Shown here: one piece after another, positions 45,539 through 58,460 of the stretch
How positions within the stretch are numbered: position 1 is the stretch's first letter
Layout of the letters: every line of letters begins with the position of its first letter
Assembly: GCA_036320915.1 (NCBI GenBank)
Contig: JAXBDG010000006.1
Span: 2,480,001-2,544,000 of the forward strand
Reading direction: 5' to 3'
From: Linnemannia elongata
Taxonomy: Eukaryota; Mortierellomycota; Mortierellomycetes; Mortierellales; Mortierellaceae
Length of the DNA stretch: 64,000 nt
The notes under the pieces: generated by a model
Seen by the model: the letters and a program-made list of their open reading frames with translations, nothing else
Told to the model about the DNA's origin: nothing
Database searches by the model: none
Translations under genes and position numbers: made by a program

Positions 45539-48500
45539 TATGGTCGAATGTGTTTGGATGTTGATTGTTCCTGACAGGGGGGGGTGGGTGGATGCTAATG
45601 GTTCATGGACAAGGGAGAGACGCCTTCGGGGGTGCAAGAGTGATCGTGTTGGAGAGGGGCGGAGTGTTTACTGTGGCTTAGATCACACTCAGCAGTCACT
45701 TTGTAACACAGCCTCTGTGTCCCTTTCATCACGTCGCCCTCTGCGCCATCCTTGGACATACCAATCTGGCGTATGTGTTATCGAGATAAACATAGTGTTT
45801 CTCTATCTCCCTCTCTCCCTCTATCTCTCCCTCCCTATCTCAAATCCCACATCTCAAACGTGTCTCCAGCGACAGCCAGATTGGGTTGTCGATTAGCTAC
45901 CAGCATGGCGTAGAAAACACAAGGGGGACCTAATTTTTAAAAAAAAAAAAAAAAAAAAAAAAATACTTTCCATAAAAAGTGGATCTCTCAATCGCGATAT
46001 ATGTGCACTCAGCTTGTCGAGATCTCAATCATTCCAGTCCATCTTCAAAGAAAGTTAATTCGCGCGCTGTTTGTTTGAGTCCATGTCCAATCCACAAAAT
46101 TCTTCACGGGGACAGAAAATGACGGGGGGTGGTCAGACAGGCACAAACCAAAAGCTCATATTCAACAGCAACCTCAACGGTCAGGGACAAGCATACATAG
46201 AGGAAGCAACCAATGTGGCAACAGGCTCAATTATGACGTCGCTTTCGAATACAAAGTAAAAGAAAGCAATACATATATAATTACCGAGGGCCTAGACTCA
46301 ACACACCGTGTTCCTCCTTATTTTGGCTTTCGTTCTCTTTTCTTTGCATGCAGATAAGTTAATGCACAATTGAAATACTTTGCCGAAGGAAAATTATCAT
46401 TCTTTCCCTCCATCGACTCTCTTGGATCTTATTTCCATGCCTATCGCCTTAGAAGGAGACAAGAGAATAAAAACGGAACCCATCTAGCCGAGAAATGAAG
46501 GTGGGACAGAGAGAGGGGAGAGAGGAGCGAGAGAGTCGTTTTCGAGATGGACAGACACGGGCTCCAGAGTCCCGGTCGGTGTAGTTCACCTAAAATCTAA
46601 AGAAAAAAAAAAAAAAAAAAAAAGCAATGAAGAATAGCAAGGCGAGGGTTGATTGTGTGTACGACTGGGTCTGTGGGTTGAATATCCATCAAGGACGGGC
46701 TCTCTGTTCTCGCTCCGTTATTCTCTCAGTCTATTCCTCTGTATCGACAAGAAAGAAAATATGAAGAGTGAAAGAAGTCGAAGGACCTAGTGAGAGAAAG
46801 CAACTAATCAAGGCGACAATTAGGAAGAAAGATAAAAGTCAAAATCACGGGGTAATTCAACGTTATGAGGGCAACGAACCAACATTGTTCGACCAGGTCT
46901 GGCCTTCAGAGGTAGGAATGAAAATTAGTCCAGAGAGTGTGTTAAATGTTGGCGCGTAAAAAAAGAATGACTGAGCACCCCAAACCACCTAGGTGCATGT
47001 GGGGGCATATTCTTCTAGTAATCTAGCCTCTCCATTTTGACTTTCTTTTTTCTCTTGAAAAGAAACCACCACCATTTCTTGTGGAACAAAGCGCTCTCGA
47101 ATATGTACAGTACATCTAAGGTCTGGGAGAGATGAAGGACATGCACTAAAAAAATCCAAGGCCTCGTTCGCCGTTTCTTTTCAAAGAAGGTTCGAGATCC
47201 ACCAAGTTTGTTTTTTTTGTTATTTGCCTCCTCCGAGGACACGGCCTAACGCAATCCATTGTTCTTTCTGGTGTATCAGAGGACACATATAGGACGGATT
47301 TGAGAAACTAGACTAGCAGGAAAGGGAGTGTGACCAAGGATCATTTTAAAGAAGGGAAGGATATGATAGACGAGGGCCAAGGAAAAGTATGACGAGGGGA
47401 AAGAAAGAGAGGGTGGGAAAGAGGGGAAGAGGGGAAGAGGGGAAGACGAACATGGCACCAGGAATGCAGCCACACATAGGGTGGTGGACAGTACGGAAAT
47501 TTTACAGGAGAGTCCAGTTCCCCGATTCTTTTTTCGGACTTGGGTGACAACAAACCAAGAAGAACCCGAACGAACAAACAACTATGCCGAGTAAACAAAA
47601 CTCCAACGGGACGATGCACGGATTAATTCGGTGTTCATTGGTGATTGTTGTTGTTTCCAAAGATTCTTCAACCGTAAGGAAGAGATGAAGTGCAAGGGAA
47701 GTTGTTTCTTGAACGGCGGATAAATGGCAAGGACGAGTGAGAGGCAAAGAGAGAGGAGTTAATGCAGCTGCACTAATGCAATTAAGTACTGCCTTTTTCT
47801 TTTCCTATTGGCTTTATTATCGTTATTTGGCGAGATGAAGCAACGCGCCACTAAAATCAAACAGCTCAACCCCTTCCCAACTCACTTTCATCTCTCAAAA
47901 GTAGTAGCCAGTTTCCCCACCTAAACGCGCATCTTCATGTCCATCAAGCACGCTAAAATTTTGCACCTCAACACGGTCCCCAGTACATCTTCACTCAGTC
48001 TCCAAAGCAAGGCAAGGCGATGTATGCACATCTCGCCAGCTTGTTACCTTACCCATCCAGTCCCTTGAAAGTTAAATCGAAATCAAGGAGGAGGAGCAAG
48101 AGGAATACGAAGAGGAAAAATGAACGAAGGGAAAAGGAGAAAGAGAATGCTATGTATATCGCGCTAGTTTGCGCAGTACCCCTCGCGTTTTTTTACACCT
48201 TCTCTCCCTCCCTCTCTCTCTCTCTCTCTATTTCTCTCTATTTCTCTCTCTAACTCATTCACTCACTCTTCCCCATCCCTTTTCCTTTTTCAATCCAGCC
48301 CTCGAGTCCAAGCTCACTCTCCCCCGCCAACTACAAAAAAAGAAGGGGAAGGGAAAGGAAGGGAAGGGAAGGGAAGGGAAGAGCTTTTCCGAAGATCCAA
48401 ATTGGGAATGCTTTCTTTTGTCGACTCCTTTCCTCTCATGCCTTGGCTTTTTTTTTTTCTTTTTTTTTTTTTTTTGCAAATATGAGACAAAACGCGAAAT

Positions 48501-51500
48501 AGATCTGCCTGCTTCTCTTTCTCTCCGTTTGTATTAACCTTTCCTTCCCCTTACTTTGCCCCCCTCCCTCCCTCCCCTCTCCCTCATTAGACGTTATGGA
48601 AAATGAACAAAAGAAAGAAAAAAAAATGATAGAGTGAGTGAGGCGAGGGGACGCACGGTGCGGTGTAACGCATCAGCCCCAGACATTATCGACAAAACGA
48701 AATACAGAATAGAGGAGGACAGCGAGAGATCGAGAGCTTTTTTTTTTTGAACAAGTTAATGGAATAGAGTAAACAAACAAACAAAGAACCCACCATGAAA
48801 TGAACTTACATACACAAAACAAAAATAAAAACAGTGTTCGTTTCGGAAGATGCAAGCTCATCGCCTTTATTTTTTTTTTTTTTGCATAAACTTGTTTCTG
48901 AGGGTTCAATATCTTTAGGACACCCAACAGCAACATAAATGAGAAGGGAAGGGGTAAGGGGAAGGGGTGGCGAAGGGCATGTAAGAAACGTATAGTGAAG
49001 AAAAGAGAGAGAGAGAGGGGGGGGGGGGGGGGCATATACAAGGAAGGTTAGTTTACGCGTTTTTGATCAAACAAAAAATAACAACATATTACTGGTGGAC
49101 ACGCGTGAGGCGGTGGTATCACACAGTGTGCGTATTGCCTTCACAAGGTAAAGATAGAGAAGAAGCGAGAAAAATTAGAGTGCTCTGAAACATTATGATA
49201 GGAACCGTCAAAATAGACTTGGTTTTCTAATCTCTTCAGAGCACGCGAAGATAAACGGTCAACGGAATTCATTACTAACGGAGACAGGTGAAAAGGTAAG
49301 GCAAGAACACCAGAAAGGGAGTTGTCAGGATGTCAGGAGAAAGAAAGGACACCGGAAAAAAAGGGTTTACCGTTCGTGCAAAGATATGTGAATTGATGGT
49401 AAACTAGGACGGAAGGCAACTACGGTGTGCTAAAGGACGGGGAAAAGGAGACGGAGAGAGGAGCGCGAGGGTAAGGAGGAAGGAGGAAGGAGGGAGAGGA
49501 CGAGAGGGAAGTATTATTGCTCCGGGTGCAATTCTTCCATCCCATCTCATTCCATCCCCTCCCATTTCCGTCCCCATCCTTTTTTCATTCCTTTGTACCG
49601 GGAACGTTAAGGCAAGGCATGGCATGGCATAACATTGCATGGCATATGAGAAAAAGTTAAGGCGACAAAGGACTAAGAAGAGGAGGAGGTGGAGACGGTG
49701 TTCATCCATAATATGCCCAAATAAAGAAACGGATCCGTCATTGATTGCTTGCATTTTTTGTTTACATGTTCGTATATGCGTTTGGGCGCATTTGTCTTTG
49801 TATGTGTAGCTATATTTCCTTTCAAGGTGTCCCTAATGGATTTTCACTTTCCTCCACCTTTTTCTTGCCTTTTCAATCTATCCATTCTATCTATCTCACC
49901 CCATCCCTCACAAAAAAATGGCCCAAGCACCAACATGCACAGAGATGTTTTCACCCCCTCACACGCAGATGCAAGAGAACTGGACCGGGCCCACCCTTCC
50001 TCTGTTTTTCTAGCGGAGGCAAAACAAAACAAAACAAACCAAGACAAAAAAAAAAGAACGAAATGCGAAATGCACGATAGAGAAGAATGAGAGGTGCAAT
50101 TGCATTTTGCAGGTTGCAGTCTGCAGTTTGCAGTTTGCAGTTGCAGAGCAGGCTAGGATAGAGAACATACAAAGAGTAAAAGTGAGGGGGAGAGAAAGAG
50201 GGGAGAGGGTGAAAAAAAAAAGAGGGGAGAGTGGAAAAAAAAAAGGATATCAATCCCTTAGAAGAAGGATGCATGCTTGTATGTTTACTCTTCGCCAATT
50301 GCGTTGTGGCATTACTGTGCGTCTTTGTTTTTGTATTTGTGGTGGAGTGGGACATGGGCCATGGTGCCTCGATACGAAGAAGGTCAATAGAAACAAAAAA
50401 GAGCAAAAGGACGTGAATAGATAGAAATAGATGAGGTGCATGCAGCATCCTCTCCTCTCTCTGTCCGTGTCCCCCTTGGGACAGAATAAGACAGGAAACA
50501 CAAATGGCAGGGGGATCATTGGTTCAGTCGGTCTTTTTGATACTTCATTCGTTTTTTTTTTCTGAATTGCTTTTGGAGTTAAGAAAAAAAAACTGCTTGT
50601 TCAAAAGGGACCAAAGGAGCGTTTTGGAAACAACCACAACAACAACTACAACAACAACAACAATGGTTGGTGTTGGTTACGTTTGGCTCAGATATTAAAT
50701 AACCAGCAGGCCGAGGCTGGCATGACTATTTAGGTTGGACCCCCTTTTTTGCACGAGAGTTGTTGGACTAGTTTCCCAATTGCTATGTCCCGAGGGATAG
50801 AATGCCCCGTTGCTATGGGTGTGTTTGTGGTCCGACCGTCAAAGAGAGAAGGATAGCAACATTCGCACAACATGTGTTATCTGCACAGGTAGACAATAAT
50901 GGCAAAAAAGTGGGAAGAGGGGAGAGGCGTTCTTTTTTTTTTTTTTTTTTTTTTTTAGTGCGGTTTATTTTGCTTGTACTATTGTTGCTATTGTGCTTGA
51001 TTGTTTACTCTTTCACTCTGTGGGCTGATTCCGAGATGCATTGTAAGGCATATTTTTTCATGTTGACCCTTGCTATCTTGTTGGTCAATGCTCAAAAAAA
51101 GTCCCTTCCTCCCTTCCCTGCCCTACCTCTCCATCCTAAACAACAAAACTCAGATACTCGTCCTAATTCAACAACCGATGTTTGGTGGTCGATGTTCCTT
51201 CCCCCCCTACTTCCAGCACTGTGCACCCTCTCTTCCTCCTCTCTCCCCTTCCACCACACTTTCTTCCTCTTCTTCCTCTTCTTATTCCTACCCCCTGTTT
51301 CTTTTTTTTTCTGCTCTCTCTCTGTCTCTATTCTCTTCGTTTACGGTCCAATTGGGAAATATTCCACCTTTGTGACCAGCCCTTCTCGCCATCTCTTGAG
51401 ATGTACCTCTTACCCCTTGACGTTTTGGCCGATTTTTTTTTTGTTTTTAGCCCCTGAATTTAGTTTTTTGGTAGTGGAACGAGACAACTCTGAGCCAATC

Positions 51501-52029
51501 GGGCCGAAGGTGTATTTGCAGTGGTAAGCCAGTCCCAACTGGGATAGACTGGGAGGAGGACACAGACCAAGGAAAACAAAAAGGCCCAAGCGAACTCATA
51601 AACTTTTATCCCCCCTTCCCCATGTCCTCCATCTCCCTTTTGTCCCATATACCATCCAGCCACACCCTGTTGTTATTCTGTTCTGTTAGTGGGAGCGAAA
51701 AAGAAGTGCTGAATAAATTGATAAACTCCGATCCCTTGCGTCAAATAGTTCTAGGTTTCTAGGTTTCGAAATAAACTCCTCTTTTGTTGCTCTCATCTCG
51801 CTTCCTTTTTCTTTTTTTCCCTCACCCTGTCCCATCAATCGACCCAGTGTAGTGGTCGCACGGGTCCGCCCTTGCTTTCAGAATGAGCAATCCTCTCATG
51901 AATTCGTTATTTTGTTTTTCTCCTAAGGGTTTGATTGCGCACTGCGCAAGTAAAACGAACAAGGGGGTGGGCGCAGAGAGATGTTGAGAGAGAGAGAGGG
52001 AGAGAAAGAAAGAGAGAGGAAGGATATCA

Positions 52030-52054
52030 GATAGATAGATAGATAGATAGATAT
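52030..52054 (+). repeat. (GATA)n microsatellite
   Basis: Six consecutive GATA units ending in GATAT. Confidence 0.9.
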
Positions 52055-52412
52055 CCCTTTTTTTCCTTTCTCGAATGAACATCTTTTTTCGTTTGTTAGT
52101 GAGTGCAGCCTAGATACGTAAGAAAGGAAATAAGAAAGTGCTTGTGGGCTCAATAGTAACGGCCTGCAACAGCCAGCCCGCTCGGCCCGAGCTAATTTTT
52201 TTTTTAATGTCAACCTAACCAGGAAACACATCTCCTTTCGCTTTACTAACAGCATCCGTTCCTTCCATTCGCCTATCTGGTATACGTCGAAATCAACAAT
52301 AATGAGAAAAAGAGAGAAAAGAGGAGAGAGAGAGAGTGAGAACCACACTTCCTTTCCTTCTCCCTAACTATCTCCTATCAGTCCGGGAAGGATTTCTGAC
52401 TTTTCATCCGTT

Positions 52413-52450
<38 letters not shown>

Positions 52451-53255
52451 TATTACTCTCCCCTTTGTGTTTTCTACCGCTTCCCCTTTTTGAATTCGAA
52501 TGTACAAGAAAAGAACCGCGCCTCATCTTGTCAACATAGAAACGCGACGCGCCCCTTCTCCTCGGGTTTTTTTTATTTATGAACCTTGTTTTCTTGTCTC
52601 TCTTCTCAGGGAATGTAAAAAAAAAAAAAAAAGGGTTGAAATGAAAGGGGGTGAGAAAAAGAAAGAAGTTGAAAGAACAAGAAAAACAAAAAGCAAGAAC
52701 AAGAAGAACAACAAGAACATCATCACCAACAACAACAACAACAAAAAGGGGAGGGAGGGGGGTTTTTTTTACGAGTTTGGTCTGGGTAACTTGACCTACG
52801 CGTTCTGTTTTCGTTGTATTGCAGGATAGTAGTTGCTAAAAAAAACCAAAGATTACGCGAAAAGAAACGCTACACAAATAGAAGGCGGCAAGAGATATGC
52901 AGGTAGATATCAGACACCGCCGACCAGAAGAACTAGAAACACGTTCATTTTTTTATTATTATTTTTTTGGTTCATTTTATGATGAGTCTGCTTCTCTTTT
53001 CGCGTTTGGCGTTTGTGCGTGTAGATTGCGTTCATGCTCCATGGAGTCAAGTCGCATATGGTGAAAACTATAAAAATGAGGAGAAGGAGAGGACAAGGAC
53101 GAGGAAGAGGAGGAGAGGCATGAGGACAAGCATAAGAAGCATGAAAGGAGGAGGAAGAAGAGATTAGGAGAAGAAGGGGGAGCATGGGGAGAACAGTAAG
53201 AGTAAGAGATGGTTAGATGAGTTACTTGGAAACATATGCAGGCGCGCCGCGCGCG

Positions 53256-53284
53256 TTTTTTTTTTTTTTTTTTTTTTTTTTTTT
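53256..53284 (+). repeat. Poly(T) tract of 29 bases after a CG-rich hexamer cluster
   Basis: The T run directly follows GGCGCGCCGCGCGCG at 53241-53255, an unusual CpG cluster containing an AscI-type palindrome GGCGCGCC in otherwise AT/CT-rich DNA. Confidence 0.9.
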
Positions 53285-56200
53285 CAACACCCGATGGTAA
53301 GTAAATGGAAACAAATATGTCCCGTGTACTGTCTGTCGTGTACGTACTGTACAAAAGATGTTGTTAAGATGGAACAGCAAGGGGTGGGTGCATACCGTAA
53401 CACCACTTTCTACATAGCTGAGGCAATTGTTGCACGAACATCTCTCGCGGAGTGAGTGGGGTCGTTCGTTGATTAAACATCAAACCCTTGGAGTAAGTAT
53501 GTCTGTATGCAGGCGTCCCTTGGTTGGCGACTTGAAAAAAAAACGGTGGGGGAAGGGACGGGACGGTTCCCGCGATTACATAGTTGCATGGTGACCCCGT
53601 TCTGGGAAAGGGACGGGTAGGGTGATGAAAAATATTCTCGCAAAATGTTTTCTTGGTGTTTGAGGATGCTTTTTGAAGATGCATTTGATTTTTTATTTTG
53701 AACAACTTCCGCGCTTTTCGTTAGAGAGTGGCCTTTTGTCAGTGCTCACTATTGTTTTGCGTACGCGAAAGAGGTGCGTGTATCTGTGAAAGTGTGAGTG
53801 AATGAGTGGTTGATGCAGACTCTCCTTCCTCCCCTCCCCTCTCAATGCTTCTCCCTCCTTCCTTCCCTGCTACTCGAATAGGAGTTACGTACGGCAGGGT
53901 GCCCTGGGACAAAAAGGAAAAGTATCTCGCTCAAGAGAAGGAAAGTCACAATGCTCAAATACTCCTTCCGTTGGCGTTGGGATCAACACCAAAGTGAACA
54001 GATGATTTTTACCACAGAAACAATTCTAAGGGGAAAATAAAGGGGAGGGGAGAGAAGGAGAAAGGGCGAAAAGGGGGAGGATAGGCCTTTAACTATCGAC
54101 AGAAGAAGAAAAAAATCACCACCTCCATCCATCGCCACATTTCGCCGCTGCTATCAGTGGCAGCAAAAGAGCAAGAAGCCGCAGTCTCGTCATCAGCCAA
54201 CGGAATACAACGTGTTGCCTGTCTTCTCGGCTAGCTAGCTGGCTAGCTGGCTGACTGCCTGCACTGCATTGCCTTTTGCGTGTATGTGTGTCATCAGTCT
54301 GAGAATATATTGCTCACAGTTCTGTGGCCTGTCGCCGTTGCACGATGACAAAAGCTTGCTTGGCAGGATTGTTGACCATATCAAAAGTGAGCACAAATAA
54401 GCACGATGTTGCAATGTGTGGTGATTTCAAGCGGGCGTAATTGCTACAGTGAGCGAGTGAGAATGAGTGACTAAGTGAGATAGAGAGACAGAGAGAGAGA
54501 TCTACGATAAAAAATGTTGAGTCTGTGTATCAAACAAGGGGAAAGCGAGGAAAGGGGCGAGGCAAAAGAAGGGGGAGAGAACACAATAATATTTTTTTTT
54601 GTCTGTGGTTTTATAAGATATGTGGCGATATATTGAATTCAACGCAAGGGTCCGGGAAAATGGAACACAAAATGAGGAAGGACAACAACAACAAAAAAAA
54701 ACAAGATAAAGATGGCAATTGGTCGAATGGTTTGTTACACATGGGCATGAGGAAAAAAGATCGTATTTTTATGCTTGGGTTGATTGGCAGCACAAACGAC
54801 ATCCAGCACCAAAAAAAAAAGAGATAGAGAGAGTCGATTTTGTGACACCCCATCTCTCTTTCAACGAGGAAAAAATCGAATCATGTCGAATAGAAATGAC
54901 ATGTGAGGGCATGCAATAGGACCAACAACGTACATTATCTGGAGGCAATTGCAACTCAGGAATGTAGGGGAGGAAGGAAAGAGGGAACGAAGGAGGGGTA
55001 GAAAAATGCAAAGCAAAGCAAAAAAGAGCAGAGCAAAAGGTGCTGACGACGTTGTCAAAACAGCTGGTCCAGGTATGCTTGTCTGCTACTGTTGGACCCA
55101 ACAAACAAAGGTCAAAGGTTCATGAATGATTATGCTACGGTGATCTGATGGTTGTGCTTGATTCGTGTCTTACCTTAATTCGTCTTACTCTACTTTGGTG
55201 ATTGATCGACCGTTATACACCTATGTCCAATACTAGACGGCGGTGGATGTGTTGTACACTGCTGTTGTAACCATCCAACGACGACTGAAGAAGAGGAGGA
55301 GGAGGGCTAAAGAGCTAGTTTACTGCTATGTTCTGTTCTACCCAGAAGAAGGAAGAAGAGGAGGAGGATATAGGAGGGTCGGGGTCAGAAAGAGTACCAA
55401 TGGTTCCCTGATTCATTCCTCCTTATTTCTCTCTCTTTTTTTTTGCGCTTACTCTCGGTAGAGGATAGAGAGGACAACAAAGACGGACCACATAACTACC
55501 CTTTTTCATCACTTTCTCACTCGTTTATTTGGATGCTTCTCTGCTTTATCGTTCTTACTCTTCCTTGGCGCATTCAGCCCTATCTATCCATTGCATGTAA
55601 GGATGAAGAAGATAAAGATGATAACGAATGTGACAGGTGGTCGTGGTGACAACGATGATGACGGACGGCACCTACTCGTCGACACAAATGAAAAGGATTA
55701 CGCGCACACGCATTCCCGTACAAAGACAAAGAACAAAAGAGAAGGACGATACTCTTTCTCCTTCTCCCTCCCTACTTCCTCCCTCCCTTCTTTTCTTCCC
55801 TTCGGTTCCCGTTCCACTTTTCTTTCCCTTTCAATCGAATAAATTACATTAGTACCGCGGATGGGCGTAGACGACTAGACTCATCGTCGTCACCACCGGT
55901 AGCCGTATGAGTTTATCATACCAGGTCCTTTCACAAACCCTCTCTCAACCTCCCCTCGCTCTTTTTCTATGAGCAGTCGGCTACCTATTACACATCCGTG
56001 GATATGTGCTTTGTGTTTCTGTTTGCGTTTGTCGTTTGCCGTTTATGCGCTGGGTGCAGATATATGCGTTGCTTGTGTATCCGTGCCTGTCCATTGCAGT
56101 ACTTCTCAATTGAATGAGCATAAAATAACAACACCGTAAGCATTAATATTCGATATGTGGCTCAAGCCGAATGTCTAAAAAGGCACCTTTCTCGGATTGT

Positions 56201-56486
56201 TTCTCTATGCGTGTATGCGTGTCTCCATGACATTTCCTCGTTCTTCCCTTCATCTCCATTGTTCTATTACGGGTGTTCGTCCATGGGTCCAGAATGGATG
56301 CCCTCTCTCGCTCACTTCCCCTCATTTTTTTTGCTATTGGTCTATCCATTTTCATTGTTCGTTTGTTCGTGTCTCTTTCGTGTTTATGTTCGCGTGTCTC
56401 TTTTGTCTTTTTTTTTTTTTTTTTTTTTTTCGCGTTACCCTTCCCTCTCATTTTCTCTCTCCCTTGGCCTGTCGCTATGTCTTACC

Positions 56487-56491
<5 letters not shown>

Positions 56492-56529
<38 letters not shown>
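56492..56529 (+). repeat. (TC)n microsatellite
   Basis: 19 perfect TC units within a longer pyrimidine stretch. Confidence 0.9.
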
Positions 56530-56534
<5 letters not shown>

Positions 56535-57278
56535 TTCTCTGCCCCCTTGGCTTTTCTTCTTTGTATCTCTTTGTCTCCCCTTCCCCTCATTGTCCTTCGC
56601 TATGTCCCTCTTTTTTCTTTTTTCTGTTTCTGGCAGTTGTTGATGTTGTTGTTGTCTGTCAACTAGTCCGTTTTTGTCGATGTACGACCTCAATTATCCT
56701 CGTCCCCCTCTCCCCTTCACTTTTCTTCACCCCTTTCCTTCCTTCCTTCACTTCCCTCCTTCCCCTCGCTCATTCACACACACTCTCTCTCTTCCTTCTC
56801 TTTGCTGTTAGTCTTTAGTCTTTCCCTTCCCCTCATTTTCTTCATTCCTCTTCACTCAATTGCCCTTATCCCTTTGTAACGTCTTCTACACCAATTCAAT
56901 TGATACTCTCTTCCTTCTCTCAGAGTTCAATTCACTTTTATTCATTCGCATTTAACTCATTTTGTCCCTTCGCTTCGCCCTTCTCTTCACATCGTCCATA
57001 CTCTTGTTCGTTTTCTTTGCGTTCTTCCTCCCCCTTTCTCTCCCCTCACTCTTTGCCCCCCCTCGCTAATTTTACACATGTATCTATCCTCCGTTCGTTC
57101 GTTGAATCCAGACGAACAACGCTGGGTCCTCATTGCCCTCTTCATCCATCTCATTCAATTCATTCCAATTCAGTTGTAAATAGTCTGATTCCCCCTTCCC
57201 TTCCCTTGTAATAGAGCACGCAGTACACAGCTCACTCAGGCCATGATAGACAAAAGAGAGAAAAAAAAAACGACAACA

Positions 57279-57280
<2 letters not shown>

Positions 57281-57323
<43 letters not shown>
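57281..57323 (+). repeat. (GA)n microsatellite
   Basis: About 21 perfect GA units, of opposite strand polarity to the surrounding pyrimidine-rich sequence. Confidence 0.9.
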
Positions 57324-57324
<1 letters not shown>

Positions 57325-57590
57325 ACCGGATTCGTAACAAGGCACAGAAAGGTAAACTAGGTAGAGGACGTTCGTTCGTTTTCTATGAGCTCGTTCGTGC
57401 GAGTCTTTTTTTGAGTTCGTTCGATGGTGTTGTTGTACATTGATGCACGCAGTAAAAGCATTGTTTATTTCCCTCGCACTCTCTCTCTTTCTCTCTCTTT
57501 TTCTTTTTCTTTTTCTTTTGTGTGCCATTCATTCATTGTAATCTATCCACTCCCTAACATTCATCTTTATTCATTCATATTCATTTGCCC

Positions 57591-57618
57591 ATTCATTCAT
57601 TCATTCATTCATTCATTC
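57591..57618 (+). repeat. (ATTC)n microsatellite
   Basis: Seven tandem ATTC units, with scattered single ATTC/TTCA copies for 60 bp to the left. Confidence 0.9.
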
Positions 57619-57819
57619 AAAGTCAAGAGATAGATTGAGTGAATGATTGTAGACAAGAGATAGATCCATTCCCTTCCCTCTTGTTCCTCTTCTTTCCTCT
57701 TCTTCACCTTTGCCTTCATTCTTTCTTGTTCCTTCGTTCTCGATTCCTCTTTATAAAGACACCTCAAGGCCAACGTTTTTCCCCTCTTTTTTTTTCTTTC
57801 TTTCTCATTTCTTTGTCTT

Positions 57820-57822
<3 letters not shown>

Positions 57823-57862
<40 letters not shown>
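57823..57862 (+). repeat. (CT)n microsatellite
   Basis: 20 perfect CT units about 600 bp upstream of the zinc-finger gene start. Confidence 0.9.
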
Positions 57863-57866
<4 letters not shown>

Positions 57867-58460
57867 AAACCGTGTACCATATCGAGCTCTTTGCCTTCGA
57901 ATCATTCCCTTCCTCCACGGATACACTCTTTCTCGCCCATTCCATTTGACTGACAACGCATTTGTCCCTTATCCTCCTTTTTTTTCACGCACACACCCAT
58001 TCTCGACTTCTTACCTTACCAACCAGCAGAACCAGACCATTCCCTCTCCTCAACCCTTTGTCCTCAACGTCTTTTAAATTGCACTCTTCCCTCTTGGTGT
58101 AGCACGTAGCACAACAGCAAAAAAGAAACATTTCCACATCTTTGGTCGTATCCTCATTGCAGCCTTTTTCTTTTCTTTTTCCACCATATCCTTTTGTTCC
58201 CCTTTCATTTTCCCTTTCCTATCCTATCCTATCCCCTTCCCGCCCATCACCATTCATCAGTGACCATCACCATTCACTTATAAAATAACCCGTATCATTA
58301 TTATCATCATCAGCCATCAGCATCGACATCATCACTCCTCATTCAAAAGGCTTATAAATACTATCCTCTTCTTCTTCTCTCTCCCCTTTTCATTTCCTTC
58401 TCTTCACTTCTCTTCTTCTTCTTCTTCTACCCATCCACCATAACAAACGAACAAAAGAGG

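Larger units (their letters stand above)
45539..58460. other. Gene-poor region of about 12.9 kb upstream of the C2H2 regulator
   Basis: No conserved family could be recognised in either strand. The region is packed with homopolymers (A runs near 45938-45963, 46602-46623; T runs near 50934-50956, 53256-53284), purine or pyrimidine tracts, (GATA)n, (GA)n, (CT)n and (ATTC)n arrays. From about 55700 to 58440 the plus strand is nearly all pyrimidine and likely includes the leader of the zinc-finger gene. Open frames longer than 100 codons here are low-complexity (Ser/Leu/Phe/Pro). A short, balanced frame at 46083-46259 remains unexplained. Split small genes could still be hidden. Confidence 0.55.

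Noticed and set aside
50802..51527. 241-codon frame with Phe/Leu/Ser runs
   Set aside because: Arises from T-rich homopolymer and CT tracts; no domain and composition typical of chance frames here.
56157..56818. Several overlapping 150-180 codon frames
   Set aside because: All three frames are open at once because the DNA is nearly pure pyrimidine; this is not coding evidence.
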